Source: Bacillus sp. B15-48 (GTDB taxonomy: Bacteria > Bacillota > Bacilli > Bacillales > Cytobacillaceae). Taken from it: 64,000 nt of DNA. The notes under the pieces were generated by a model. The model saw only the letters and a list, made by a program, of their open reading frames with translations, did not search any database and was not told where the DNA came from. The position numbers and the translations under genes are program-made. The stretch covers positions 62,001 through 126,000 of the forward strand of contig NZ_WOFU01000002.1 in NCBI RefSeq assembly GCF_016879755.1. Reading direction: 5' to 3'. Positions 36,890-46,074 of the stretch are shown in pieces (position 1 is the first letter of the stretch; every line of letters starts with the position of its first letter).

Positions 36890-37951
36890 TTATTTCAGTG
36901 CTTCTAAAAGCTCTGCTCCACCTTCAACTTGATCCTCAAATACCTGTCTCACAGGTTTTGTTGCTTCTTCCCATTCATCAATCTCTTCTTCACTTGGATA
37001 GTAGATTTCCACCCCTTGGCTCTCGAGGTCTGCATATGCTTTCGTCGCTTCTGCGAATACTTGCTCCATAATATATTGCTCTAAATCTGCTCCTGCTTCC
37101 ATAAGGATTTGCTGAAGATCCTCAGGCAACGATTCAAATTTATTAGTAGAAATCACCAAAGGTGTCACACTATTAAACAAAGGAACAACGGAAAAAGAGC
37201 TAACCGGCAATTTTGCTTGTGAAGCGTAAATTGGTGTCGTTAATAAACCGTCAACCGTATTTTGTTGTAAAGCGGTCACTACTTCCGCACCTGCAATCGT
37301 GACGCTGCTAGCGCCAACCGCTTTTGCTGTTTCCGGCCCAATCATTCCGCCCGGTGTTCTGAGTTTCAATCCTTTCGCACTATCAGGACCAGTGACTAAA
37401 TTGGCTACATCTGTTGTATAAACAGAACCAAACATATCAACAAATCCAAAAGATAAGATTTTCAAACCCTTTTCTTCCATCCTTTTTGCAAAAACTTGGC
37501 CACCATTTTCACTTTTATTAAAAGCCATTCGCTCTTCTAAAAAGACAGAAGGATCTTTTGGATCATAATTAAAGATGAATGGAAGTTCATAGAAGTTCCA
37601 AATCGGGTCAAAACTAGTAAGGACCGGTGAAGTAGAGTGACTCATATCAATTTGACCTTGCAAGATAGCCGGCATTTCTTGATCGACTGGCATCAACTGG
37701 CCGCTCGGATAAATATCAATTGATAATCGTCCGTCACTTCGCTTTTGAACTTCATCACTAAACCACTCGATAAATGTATGCATAAACGATGTCGTCGGAT
37801 AACCATGAGCCAGCTTTAAAACATATTCCTCTTGACCAGATGGTTCTGTAGACCGATCATCGCTAGTTGATTGATTCGTAGTTGATTCATTTCCACAAGC
37901 AGTTAAAATAAGAACAAATAAAAGACTGAATATGAGTGTAATCCTTCGCAA
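36890..37951 (-). CDS. TRAP transporter substrate-binding lipoprotein (DctP), copy 2
   Basis: About 353 residues from TTG 37951, six bases after GGGGGAG. Lipobox VLILTAC. Closely similar to the copy at 38023 (AHGYPTTSFMHTF vs AHAYPTTSFVHTF; shared LKLRTPGG, ETAKA(V/I)GASSVTIAG) and more distant from the copy at 33822. Probably recognises a related but not identical carboxylate. Confidence 0.9.
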   Translation of the reverse strand: MRRITLIFSLLFVLILTACGNESTTNQSTSDDRSTEPSGQEEYVLKLAHGYPTTSFMHTFIEWFSDEVQKRSDGRLSIDIYPSGQLMPVDQEMPAILQGQIDMSHSTSPVLTSFDPIWNFYELPFIFNYDPKDPSVFLEERMAFNKSENGGQVFAKRMEEKGLKILSFGFVDMFGSVYTTDVANLVTGPDSAKGLKLRTPGGMIGPETAKAVGASSVTIAGAEVVTALQQNTVDGLLTTPIYASQAKLPVSSFSVVPLFNSVTPLVISTNKFESLPEDLQQILMEAGADLEQYIMEQVFAEATKAYADLESQGVEIYYPSEEEIDEWEEATKPVRQVFEDQVEGGAELLEALK

Positions 37952-38022
37952 CTTAAACTCCCCCAATTCTGTTAACTAAATGATTAGAAGTATCGGCTAT
38001 TAAACATTTATATTAGGAATCA

Positions 38023-39078
38023 TTATTCCAATTCTTCTAAAGCTTTTAAAAGTTCTTTTCCGCCGTTAACCTGCTGTTCAAAGACATCTCTAGCGGGTTT
38101 TGTCGATTCTTTCCAATGTTCAATTTCCTCATCAGTCGGGTAGTAGATTTCAACCCCTTTATCTTCTAAAGTTGAGAAAGCTGTTTTCGCTTTTTCAAGG
38201 ACCATTTCTCTACCATATTCTTCCAAGTCCTTTCCTGTTTGAACGAGGATTTTTTGAAGATCCTCTGGTAATGATTCAAACTTATCTAAGGAGATAATAA
38301 GCGGAGTGACCGTGTTGAACAATGGCACGACTGTTAATGTTTCAATTGGTAGTTGCGCATCATTTGCATAGATAGGGGTCGTTAATAACCCATCGACAAC
38401 TTTTTGCTGCAAAGCGGTCACAAGTTCAGTACCAGCAATGGTCACACTGCTTGCGCCTATTGCTTTTGCCGTTTCTGGGCCAATAATTCCTCCCGGGGTT
38501 CTCAATTTTAATCCTTTTGCGCTTTCTGGTCCGGTCACCAAGTTGTCAGTATCAGTCGTATAAACAGAACCAAACATATCAACAAAACCAAGAGAAAGAA
38601 CCTTTAACCCCTTTTCTTCCATCATTTTGATAATTTGTTGGCCACCATCTTCACTTTGATTAAATTTAATTCTATTCTCAATAAATACAGTAGGATCGTT
38701 TGGATCATAATCAAAGATAAACGGCATTTCATAGAAATTCCAAATTGGGTCAAAACCCGCTAGTACTGGAGAAAGTGTGTGACTCATTTCAATTTGTCCT
38801 TGTAGGATAGCTGGCATTTCTTGATCAGGTGGCATTAATTGTGCACTAGGATAAATATCAATTGCTAATCGCCCGTCACTTCGCTCTTGTACTTCTTCAT
38901 TGAACCACTCCATGAAAGTATGTACAAAAGAGGTGGTGGGATAAGCATGGGACAACTTTAGGACATAATTCTGTTCATCAGAAGAATTTGCTGTGTCTTG
39001 CGAAGCTGGACTTGAATTTTGACATGCTGCTAAAAATAAGATGAGAACAAATAAGATTGTTAATGGAAAATGTTTCAA
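38023..39078 (-). CDS. TRAP transporter substrate-binding lipoprotein (DctP), copy 3
   Basis: 351 residues, TTG start with GAGGAGG eight bases upstream. Lipobox LFLAAC. Conserved FDPIWNFYEMPFIFDYDPND and LKLRTPGG. First of the transporter genes after the amidohydrolase. A cre box and a 16-bp palindrome lie in the 39,079-39,250 gap, so the TRAP genes may have their own promoter. Confidence 0.9.
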   Translation of the reverse strand: MKHFPLTILFVLILFLAACQNSSPASQDTANSSDEQNYVLKLSHAYPTTSFVHTFMEWFNEEVQERSDGRLAIDIYPSAQLMPPDQEMPAILQGQIEMSHTLSPVLAGFDPIWNFYEMPFIFDYDPNDPTVFIENRIKFNQSEDGGQQIIKMMEEKGLKVLSLGFVDMFGSVYTTDTDNLVTGPESAKGLKLRTPGGIIGPETAKAIGASSVTIAGTELVTALQQKVVDGLLTTPIYANDAQLPIETLTVVPLFNTVTPLIISLDKFESLPEDLQKILVQTGKDLEEYGREMVLEKAKTAFSTLEDKGVEIYYPTDEEIEHWKESTKPARDVFEQQVNGGKELLKALEELE

Positions 39079-39104
39079 CGGCTTGCCTCCTCAAAGTATA
39101 AAAC

Positions 39105-39140
39105 CGAAAGCGCTTCCAAGTTTATAACAAATATTTGTTA
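39105..39140 (-). promoter_or_regulatory. cre box and operator palindrome before the TRAP genes
   Basis: CGAAAGCGCTTCCA (39105-39118; minus TGGAAGCGCTTTCG) is a cre match. TAACAAAT-ATTTGTTA (39125-39140) is a perfect 16-bp palindrome related to the island operator core AACAAAYATTTGTT. Confidence 0.6.
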
Positions 39141-39250
39141 GAAACTGAAGATAAATAGGTAAGAATAAATGGATTTTCTTCCATATTAAAAGAGGTTTAT
39201 CCTCCCATTGTGCAAACAAGGTCACGAATGAGAGGATAATAGCAACTGAT

Positions 39251-40381
39251 CTATTTTGTTGGATCTGGCAATCCGTATACTTTCATTGCATTTTTATAAA
39301 GAATTTTTTCTTTAAGATCCTTTGGCATACGAGCAAAAGCTGCATGTGGGGCATCAAATTCCCAGTGTGGATAATCACTTGCAAATAAAATTCTGTCTTC
39401 GCCAATCATTTTAATGATCTGAATGATATGCTCTTCGTCCTCGTGACGCTCCGGTTCAATGAACGGCTGTGTTCCAAACCACATTTGCTCACGAATTTGC
39501 TGACTAGGAGAACGTTTTACCCAAGGTACTTCACGTTTTAGATTTCTCCAATGGGTATCCATTGTGTACATTAAGTTCGGCAAATAAGCAAAGCCACCTT
39601 CAACAAACACCAGTTTTAAATCTTGGTACTTTTCTAAAACCCCACCAAAAACAATACTATTAATCTGTGCCTGATAAGTTAATCCATTATTCGTTTGCGC
39701 TTCAGGATAATAGTTTCCTAGAACTGGACCTGGTCTAAATAGACCTCCTGGCACGGAAACATGGAATGTACAAACAAGATTATTACGGATGGCTGCTTCC
39801 CAAATTGGATGGTAGCGTTTATCTCCCCAGCCGCCGTACGGAGAATGAATAGATAATCCTACTTGAGCCATTTGCGGATGACTGCCGACCCGATCAATTT
39901 CTCTTGCAGCAACTTCTGGTTCCTGAGAAGCAATAACGACTGAACCTCGCAGACTAGGGTCTTTTGACAACCATGTATCAATTTGCCAGTCATTATAGGC
40001 AGATGCAACTGCTGCAGCCATTTCATGCTGAGCAGAGGCTGATAACATAAATGTCGAATCTGGGAAAAGAATTGAATTTGCATAATTGTATTTGTCGGCT
40101 ACTTGTTCCCGATAAAAGTCTAATGAAGAACAACCGAGACCACCTTCTGGAGGAATGCTATCCATCCGATGACCGGCATTCGCTACAATCGCCATAATTG
40201 GGATTCCCGGGAAGACGCCTTTCCATTTACAATCTGTTAAGAAATCACGCCAATAATCACTTAAATATGGATTTAGCTCTTCATAGCTTTTCGGATTAGG
40301 GTGAACATCACAATCAATAACTGGAAGGACATTACTATTAACAGCGGATTGAATTTGGCTTTTTACGATTGTTTTACTCAT
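39251..40381 (-). CDS. metal-dependent amidohydrolase (ACMSD-like family)
   Basis: About 376 residues from ATG 40381 (MSKTIVKS), with AAGGAGATC upstream; the frame is open further but without a site. Amidohydrolase-2 fold: metal ligands in IDCDVHPNP, HVSVPGGLF and FASDYPHWEFDAPH. Family reactions include decarboxylation of ACMS, hydration and C-C hydrolysis of ring-cleavage products. It heads the operon with the TRAP transporter, ligase and MaoC genes. Three operator-like sites lie directly upstream. Confidence 0.86.
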   Translation of the reverse strand: MSKTIVKSQIQSAVNSNVLPVIDCDVHPNPKSYEELNPYLSDYWRDFLTDCKWKGVFPGIPIMAIVANAGHRMDSIPPEGGLGCSSLDFYREQVADKYNYANSILFPDSTFMLSASAQHEMAAAVASAYNDWQIDTWLSKDPSLRGSVVIASQEPEVAAREIDRVGSHPQMAQVGLSIHSPYGGWGDKRYHPIWEAAIRNNLVCTFHVSVPGGLFRPGPVLGNYYPEAQTNNGLTYQAQINSIVFGGVLEKYQDLKLVFVEGGFAYLPNLMYTMDTHWRNLKREVPWVKRSPSQQIREQMWFGTQPFIEPERHEDEEHIIQIIKMIGEDRILFASDYPHWEFDAPHAAFARMPKDLKEKILYKNAMKVYGLPDPTK

Positions 40382-40459
40382 TTTGATCTCCTTTTTATTA
40401 AATAATTTGAGGTTCGTTCGTTTTCCCGTGTTAAAGGAAAAGATTTTTAAAATTAAAAC

Positions 40460-40532
40460 AATCAACTGTTTGATTTTAAAAAAATTGAATGTTTGTTTGA
40501 TTTTTAAAAAAGAATTGAATGTTTGTTTGAAT
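40460..40532 (-). promoter_or_regulatory. triple operator region upstream of the amidohydrolase operon
   Basis: AATCAA-CTGT-TTGATT (40460-40475) plus two direct copies of ATTGAATGTTTGTTTGA starting at 40484 and 40514, 30 bp apart. On the minus strand each copy reads TCAAACAAACATTCAAT, matching the island operator. No strong -35/-10 pair was seen. Confidence 0.65.
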
Positions 40533-40553
40533 TTTCTAGGTAAAATCTAAACT

Positions 40554-40928
40554 CTATGCGTAAACAACAACCTCATCATTCTCAACACTTACATTAAAAG
40601 TTTTAATTTTAGTATTTTCTGGATCATGCATTGAACATCCGTTTTCTACATCAAAACTCCAATGATGCCATGGACAATAAATATAACCGCCTTGTTTTTC
40701 ATAGCTAACTTCTTTTATGTCAGTCGCTGTAGCTACCCCTCTTAATACTCCTTTTTCAAAACCTGCTCCTTGGTGGGGACACGCATTTCTAACAGCATAA
40801 AAGCCGTCTTCTTTACGAATGACTAAAATGGACATTCTTCTCACTTGGATGACTTTCTTATCCCCTGGCTTCATATCATCTTTTTGACAAACGACATTTC
40901 TTTCTAAATTTTTAACATCCGCTTTCAA
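40554..40928 (-). CDS. Rieske [2Fe-2S] ferredoxin-like protein
   Basis: 124 residues. Cluster motifs CPHQGA (residues ~51-56) and CPWHHW (~84-89) supply two Cys and two His. Small size and no membrane segment indicate a soluble ferredoxin component. It could feed electrons to an oxygenase, but no Rieske oxygenase alpha subunit is seen in the window, so the partner is unknown. TTG start seven bases after AAAGGAGG. Last gene of the operon beginning at 47619. Confidence 0.88.
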   Translation of the reverse strand: MKADVKNLERNVVCQKDDMKPGDKKVIQVRRMSILVIRKEDGFYAVRNACPHQGAGFEKGVLRGVATATDIKEVSYEKQGGYIYCPWHHWSFDVENGCSMHDPENTKIKTFNVSVENDEVVVYA

Positions 40929-41047
40929 AATGAAACCTCCTTTAAATTGAAAATATTTTCTATAACTTAATCCAAATTATAAATGTAGATACACTTTAAG
41001 TCAATTATGAATATTTTGAATTTTTAATTAAATATTTTCTGCTAAAA

Positions 41048-42634
41048 TTATCTCTTCACCTCATAACCGACTCTTTCCCGATCCCATGTATCTTCGGTTA
41101 TCCCTTCTTGGCGAAGCTTATACTTCTCTACTCTTTGAGATGTGTTTTTCGGTAATTCTTGAACAAAGCGAATAAATCTAGGAACAGCAAAGTAAGCCAT
41201 TCGATCTTGACAGAAATCTAGTAATTCTTCGGGATTTAAGTTTACTCCCTCTTTAACAATTACCACAGCCATTACCTCTTCTTCTGAAAGCTCAGAGGGC
41301 ACTCCAATTACCGCCGATTCGAACACGTTCGGATGATCATTTATAACACGTTCAACCTCATAGGATGAAATATTTTCTCCCCTCCTGCGGACAACATCTT
41401 TCTTTCTATCGAGAAAATAGAAATAACCATCTTCATCCATTTTCCCAGTATCACCAGTATGAAACCATAGATTTCTCCACGCTTCAACGGTTGCTTCTGG
41501 CATCCCGTAATAACCCGAAAAGAGAATATTTGGTTTCTTTGGCCGAACGACAATCTCACCTGCTACTCCAGGAGGACAAGGGTTGTCATTTTCATCATGA
41601 ATCTCGACCTCATAAACCGGAACAGGAAAGCCACAAGATCCTTTTTTAAAAGAATCTGCAGGATTATATAAAGCTGTTCCTAATTCCGTAGAACCATATA
41701 CTTCAGAAATTTTGACTTGGAATCGATTTTCAAAATCCTCGTAAATTTCAACTGGTGTTGGAGCCCCAAATGCCTTATTTACTGGATTATCTCCATCATC
41801 CGGACGCTCTGGCTGCTTCATGAGCATCGTTAAAAGAGATCCCATAAAATTGAATGCCGTCACTTGCTCTTTTCTCATAATATCCCAGAATCGTGATGCT
41901 GAAAACCGGCTATGCATCACCACATCGCATCCCACTAGAAGCGCGACTAAAATCGATGTATAACGAGCGTTTACATGGAATAATGGAAAGGCCGTAAACA
42001 ATCGATCAGCTGGTCCGTACTTCATCAGTTCACAGGCTGTTTTCGCCACACTAAAGGTCGCTGTATGACTGAGAATCACCCCTTTTGAAGGTCCAGTCGT
42101 TCCCGATGTAAATAGAATTAGGGCGGTATCCTGAGCTTCCACATTCACAGTAACAGGAGCATCACTCGCTTCGTCAAAAAGGTCTATATACGAATGGTAG
42201 TTCAGTACTCCATCTATCATTACATAGTCATCCCCCACAACGATGACGTGTCGAAGATGGGTAAGTTCTCCTGAAATTTGATTAATTCGGTCCACCCATT
42301 GAGAAGAGACAACAATGGCTTGACACTCTGCTTTATTGAGAATATACGTAAGCAAGTCTCCCCTGAAGGCGGTATTAATTGGAACTTCAATTACGCCGAT
42401 ACGTGAAAGTCCTAACCATGTTGCTAAAAACTCAGGACTGTTCGGAAGCATAACAGCGCAAGTTTGTCCCTTTGTCAATCCTAGTGAAGCAATGAAATTT
42501 GCCACTTTATTTCCACTACGGTGAAGTTGTCCATACGTAAGGTCCTGTTCGTCAAAACGAACAATTCGGTCGTTTGCTTTATCTTGCGCGCGGTATTCAA
42601 CAATCTTTCCAAATGTTTCAATTCCGTTATACAT
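41048..42634 (-). CDS. acyl-CoA ligase (AMP-forming), tandem copy B
   Basis: 528 residues. ALILFTSGTTGPSKGVILSH, EVYGSTELG, FHTGDTGKMDEDGYFYFLDRKKDVVRRRGENIS (in parts) and C-terminal LPKNTSQRVEKYKL. The usual GK of PxGK is replaced by QRVEKYK; the Lys in VEKYKLR may be the catalytic one, as in caiC-type ligases. Same length as, and clearly a duplicate of, the neighbour at 42665. The two probably activate related intermediates. Confidence 0.88.
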   Translation of the reverse strand: MYNGIETFGKIVEYRAQDKANDRIVRFDEQDLTYGQLHRSGNKVANFIASLGLTKGQTCAVMLPNSPEFLATWLGLSRIGVIEVPINTAFRGDLLTYILNKAECQAIVVSSQWVDRINQISGELTHLRHVIVVGDDYVMIDGVLNYHSYIDLFDEASDAPVTVNVEAQDTALILFTSGTTGPSKGVILSHTATFSVAKTACELMKYGPADRLFTAFPLFHVNARYTSILVALLVGCDVVMHSRFSASRFWDIMRKEQVTAFNFMGSLLTMLMKQPERPDDGDNPVNKAFGAPTPVEIYEDFENRFQVKISEVYGSTELGTALYNPADSFKKGSCGFPVPVYEVEIHDENDNPCPPGVAGEIVVRPKKPNILFSGYYGMPEATVEAWRNLWFHTGDTGKMDEDGYFYFLDRKKDVVRRRGENISSYEVERVINDHPNVFESAVIGVPSELSEEEVMAVVIVKEGVNLNPEELLDFCQDRMAYFAVPRFIRFVQELPKNTSQRVEKYKLRQEGITEDTWDRERVGYEVKR

Positions 42635-42664
42635 GATTTCATCCCTTTCCGTTCCTTTACCGAC

Positions 42665-44251
42665 TTAACGATAAACTTTATAGCCAATTAATTCACGATC
42701 CCAAGTATCAGGAGTAATTCCTTCGGAACGAAGTTTATACTTTTCAATACGTTGCGAAGGTGTTCTTGGAAACTCCTTTACAAATCTTATATAGCGAGGG
42801 ACTGCGAAATAAGCCATTCTAGGCTGGCAGAAGTCTAACAGTTCTTCTGGGCTTAACTCTTCTCCTTCGCGTAATTTTACAACAGCTAGCACTTCTTCTT
42901 CGGATAACTCCGATGGAACACCAACAAGGGCAGACTCTTGTACTTTAGGATGTGTATTCATGACACGCTCTATTTCATATGAAGAGATATTCTCTCCCCT
43001 TCTTCGAATGACATCTTTTTTCCGGTCAACAAAATAGAAATAACCGTCTTCATCCATACGGCCACGATCCCCGGTATGGAACCAAAGATTCCGCCACGTT
43101 TCAACTGTTGCTTCAGGCATCCCATAATAGCCGGAAAATAATACACCTGGACCTTTCGGGCGGACCACAATTTCCCCAACTTCACCTACAAGACAAGGTT
43201 GATCATTTTCATCATGAATTTCGACTTCATAGGTTGCGACTGCCTTGCCACAAGATCCTTTCCGGAAAGATTCAGCTCGATTAATCATTGCTAAGCCAAC
43301 CTCAGTTGAGCCGTATGCTTCAGTGATTTTCACATTGAAACGTTTTTCAAAGTCTTCATATATTTCTAAAGGAACCGGTGCTCCCTGAATCATTCGCACA
43401 GGGTTATCTCCATCATCTGACTGTTCTGGCTGTTTCATTAACATCGTTAATAATGAACCCATATAAGTAAAACTCGTAATTTGTTCTGCTCGGCAAATAT
43501 CCCAAAACTTAGATGCTGAAAAACGCTCATGCATCACTACATCACTTCCTGCAAGCAAAGCTGGTAAAATTGTAGCATATCTTGCATTTACGTGAAAAAG
43601 TGGAAATACCGTAAACAGGCGATCGTCGGGACCATAGTTCATTAGGTCACAACATGTTTCAGCGAGCGCAAAATTCGCTCGATGACTTAAAACCACACCT
43701 TTAGAGGGCCCTGTTGTTCCAGAAGTAAACAAGATTAATGACGGATCAAACGGTGTAATTTTAACATCGACCGGTTCAATACTTGCCTTTTCAATTAAGT
43801 TTTCATACGAATGATAGCAAATCGATTGAGAAGGTGACAGCTCCATTTCTCCTACGACAATAACATGTTTTAAGTTGGGAATGTCCTGAGAAATAGCCGC
43901 GATTCTCTCAACCCATTGTGAGGAAATCACGATTGCTTGACATTCGGCTTTATTCAAAATATAAGTTAGTAGATCTCCGCGATACGCCGTATTAATTGGC
44001 ACCTCGATGACTCCTAGACGAGCGAGCCCAAGCCAAGTGGCAAGAAACTCCGGGCTATTCGGCATCATTACCGCACAAGTTTGTCCTTTTGAAAGACCTA
44101 ACGTATGCATCACATTTGCGAATTTGTTTCCTTCCCTGTGCAATTGTTCATATGTGAGATCTACATTTGCAAATCGAACAAACCTTGCATTTGGTTGTTG
44201 CTTTGCACGATGTTCAACAATTCTTCCGAATGTTTGAATTCCCTCATACAT
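42665..44251 (-). CDS. acyl-CoA ligase (AMP-forming), tandem copy A
   Basis: 528 residues from ATG 44251 (MYEGIQTFGRIVEH), with TAGGAGG upstream. Motifs SLILFTSGTTGPSKGVVLSH, EAYGSTEVG, FHTGDRGRMDEDGYFY and RTPSQRIEKYKLRSEG. Nearly every motif matches copy B, and the 30-bp junction between the genes is minimal, pointing to a tandem duplication. Preceded by the DUF35 gene. Confidence 0.88.
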   Translation of the reverse strand: MYEGIQTFGRIVEHRAKQQPNARFVRFANVDLTYEQLHREGNKFANVMHTLGLSKGQTCAVMMPNSPEFLATWLGLARLGVIEVPINTAYRGDLLTYILNKAECQAIVISSQWVERIAAISQDIPNLKHVIVVGEMELSPSQSICYHSYENLIEKASIEPVDVKITPFDPSLILFTSGTTGPSKGVVLSHRANFALAETCCDLMNYGPDDRLFTVFPLFHVNARYATILPALLAGSDVVMHERFSASKFWDICRAEQITSFTYMGSLLTMLMKQPEQSDDGDNPVRMIQGAPVPLEIYEDFEKRFNVKITEAYGSTEVGLAMINRAESFRKGSCGKAVATYEVEIHDENDQPCLVGEVGEIVVRPKGPGVLFSGYYGMPEATVETWRNLWFHTGDRGRMDEDGYFYFVDRKKDVIRRRGENISSYEIERVMNTHPKVQESALVGVPSELSEEEVLAVVKLREGEELSPEELLDFCQPRMAYFAVPRYIRFVKEFPRTPSQRIEKYKLRSEGITPDTWDRELIGYKVYR

Positions 44252-44327
44252 TTTTATCTTCCTCCTACAACACACAACTTTCTAACAATCAAAGTATGAT
44301 TCACAACAAAATTTTATTAACCTGATT

Positions 44328-44744
44328 TTAAGTAGAAATCAGTTTGAATTTTGGAATTGTAATTTCCTCAGACCAGTCCTCAAAAGTGACTTCTACATCC
44401 ATCCCGATTTCTACGGTTTTAGGATCACAACCGACAACATTGCTCATCATCGTCGGGCCTTCTTCAAGCTCGATTAAGGCAATGACATACGGTGTTTCAG
44501 CCAAATAGGCCTTTGTAATTGCGCGGTGCATGATCGTAAAACTTTTTACTTTTCCTCTTCCAGATGCAGACACCCAATCAATATGATAGCTAGAGCAATC
44601 CGTACACATCAATCTTGGGTAAAATTGGTAATGTCCACAACTATTGCATTTTTGAATGAGCAGTTCATGATTGTGGCAGCCTTCCCAATATTTAGCCGTC
44701 TCCTTTGTTGGTTGAGGAAATAGTTTTCCAGAATGTTCATTCAT
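44328..44744 (-). CDS. DUF35 OB-fold protein with rubredoxin-like zinc ribbon
   Basis: About 138 residues. Zinc ribbon CNSCGHYQFYPRLMCTDC in the N-terminal third, then the OB fold (VSASGRGKVKSFTIMH; YVIALIELEEGPTMMSNVV). These proteins form complexes with thiolase-like enzymes (for example ChsH2-C with Ltp2, or acyl-CoA C-acetyltransferase/HMG-CoA synthase pairs) and bind acyl-CoA. The thiolase-like partner is the adjacent upstream gene at 44781. ATG 44744 lies after GAGGGTGAT. Confidence 0.9.
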   Translation of the reverse strand: MNEHSGKLFPQPTKETAKYWEGCHNHELLIQKCNSCGHYQFYPRLMCTDCSSYHIDWVSASGRGKVKSFTIMHRAITKAYLAETPYVIALIELEEGPTMMSNVVGCDPKTVEIGMDVEVTFEDWSEEITIPKFKLIST

Positions 44745-44780
44745 ACGTATCACCCTCGCATTCGTAGTACTCTTCTAAAA

Positions 44781-45950
44781 TTAATCACGTTCTCTACCTA
44801 GGATTAGCGTAGTATGACTCGACATGATCCCACCTTGGCCATGAACTAGAGCCACCTCCGCTCCTGGAACTTGGCGATCTCCCCCCTGATGCCTCAATTG
44901 CAGAACACTTTCAGTTAAAGCAAACATCGAACCCGGATTTCCAGGATGACAGTGTGATAATAATCCACCATGCGTGTTGACCGGTAATTTCCCGCCTAAT
45001 TCGATTGCTCCGTTCTCAACAAAAGCGCCACCCTCTCCTTTTTCGCAAAAACCGAGATCTTCTAACTCGATGAGAACCGTTGGTGTGAAACAGTCATAAA
45101 GCTGGGCCAAATCAATATCCTCTGGACCAATGCCGGCCATTTCATAAGCGCGTTGACCTGCTTCAACGGCTGCCGAGGTCGTCAGATTACGAGCCTGGCT
45201 AATATGCTCATGGCTATGACCTTCCCCCACACCTAAAAGGTATACAGGCTGATTAGGGAAATCTTTTGCTCGCTCGGCCGATGTGAGAATGACAGCAGAG
45301 CCTCCGTCTGAAATTAATGAGCAATCCAACAGGTGTAAAGGATCAGCAATCATGCGGGAATTTACTACATCCTCAATCGTGATTGGTTCCCTCATCTGAG
45401 CGGTTGGATTCAGGCTTGCATGCTTACGACAAGCAACCGAAATGGCCGCGAATTGTTCTGCTGTTGTCCCGTATTGGTTCATATGGGCCTTTGCAATTAA
45501 AGCATATAATGATGGCACCGACGGACCATATGGCAACTCGAACTGAGCATGACCAGCAGACACCTGCATACTCATCGCTTGTTCACGAGTCAACCCACTT
45601 TTTAAACTGTCGGCCATCGTAATTAATACGGTTTCGCACATGCCGGATAAAATGGCAGAGGCGGCATGATGGATAACAGAAAAAGTCGTCCCCCCCCCTG
45701 TATTAACCCCTAAACAAACCTTTGGGAAGATTTGCATATATTCAGCAATGGCCTCAGCATGATACATATACGGTTCAGCAAAAGAATTACAGGTTATTAA
45801 ACCATCAATCTGCTCCTTTTTTATCCCAGCGTCAGCCATTGCCCGGAGGCCTGCTTCCACGCAAAGCTGGGTCGCACTCATATGGGGGACAATCCCAACT
45901 TCCGTATCAGCTGCGCCAACGATGGCTACCTTTCCGCGTAATGAACCCAT
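44781..45950 (-). CDS. thiolase-like protein, SCP2/Ltp2 type (candidate retro-aldolase)
   Basis: About 389 residues from ATG 45950 (AAGGAGGAAGG upstream). Thiolase fold, but the segment that normally bears the nucleophilic Cys reads VNTGGGTTF (82-90) with no Cys, and the C-terminal HGQGGIMSS (370-378) also lacks one. LYDCFT (284-289) replaces the HDCF of SCP2-thiolase with Tyr for His. THGGLLSHCHPG (326-337) is kept. Tyr at this place and a DUF35 neighbour are features of steroid side-chain aldolases such as Ltp2, so C-C cleavage without thiolysis is plausible. Confidence 0.85.
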   Translation of the reverse strand: MGSLRGKVAIVGAADTEVGIVPHMSATQLCVEAGLRAMADAGIKKEQIDGLITCNSFAEPYMYHAEAIAEYMQIFPKVCLGVNTGGGTTFSVIHHAASAILSGMCETVLITMADSLKSGLTREQAMSMQVSAGHAQFELPYGPSVPSLYALIAKAHMNQYGTTAEQFAAISVACRKHASLNPTAQMREPITIEDVVNSRMIADPLHLLDCSLISDGGSAVILTSAERAKDFPNQPVYLLGVGEGHSHEHISQARNLTTSAAVEAGQRAYEMAGIGPEDIDLAQLYDCFTPTVLIELEDLGFCEKGEGGAFVENGAIELGGKLPVNTHGGLLSHCHPGNPGSMFALTESVLQLRHQGGDRQVPGAEVALVHGQGGIMSSHTTLILGRERD

Positions 45951-46002
45951 TTCCTTCCTCCTTTTTAACCTAAACAATAGAAATGAAAGGATGTCTGTCA
46001 TT

Positions 46003-46041
46003 AAAGACAGGGTAAATGCCTTTTACATTCACCCTGTCTTT
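46003..46041. terminator. hairpin inside the 47619-40554 gene series
   Basis: Perfect 11-bp stem AAAGACAGGGT / ACCCTGTCTTT with a 17-nt loop. A run of T follows on the plus strand; on the minus strand it is followed only by TTTAATG. It may attenuate read-through from the LLM/SnoaL genes. Confidence 0.5.
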
Positions 46042-46074
46042 TTTTCTATTCATTTCAACAATTGATTTCTCGTA

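Noticed and set aside
40929-41047. Possible separate promoter for the Rieske gene
   Set aside because: AT-rich gap, but no -35/-10 pair of acceptable quality was found.
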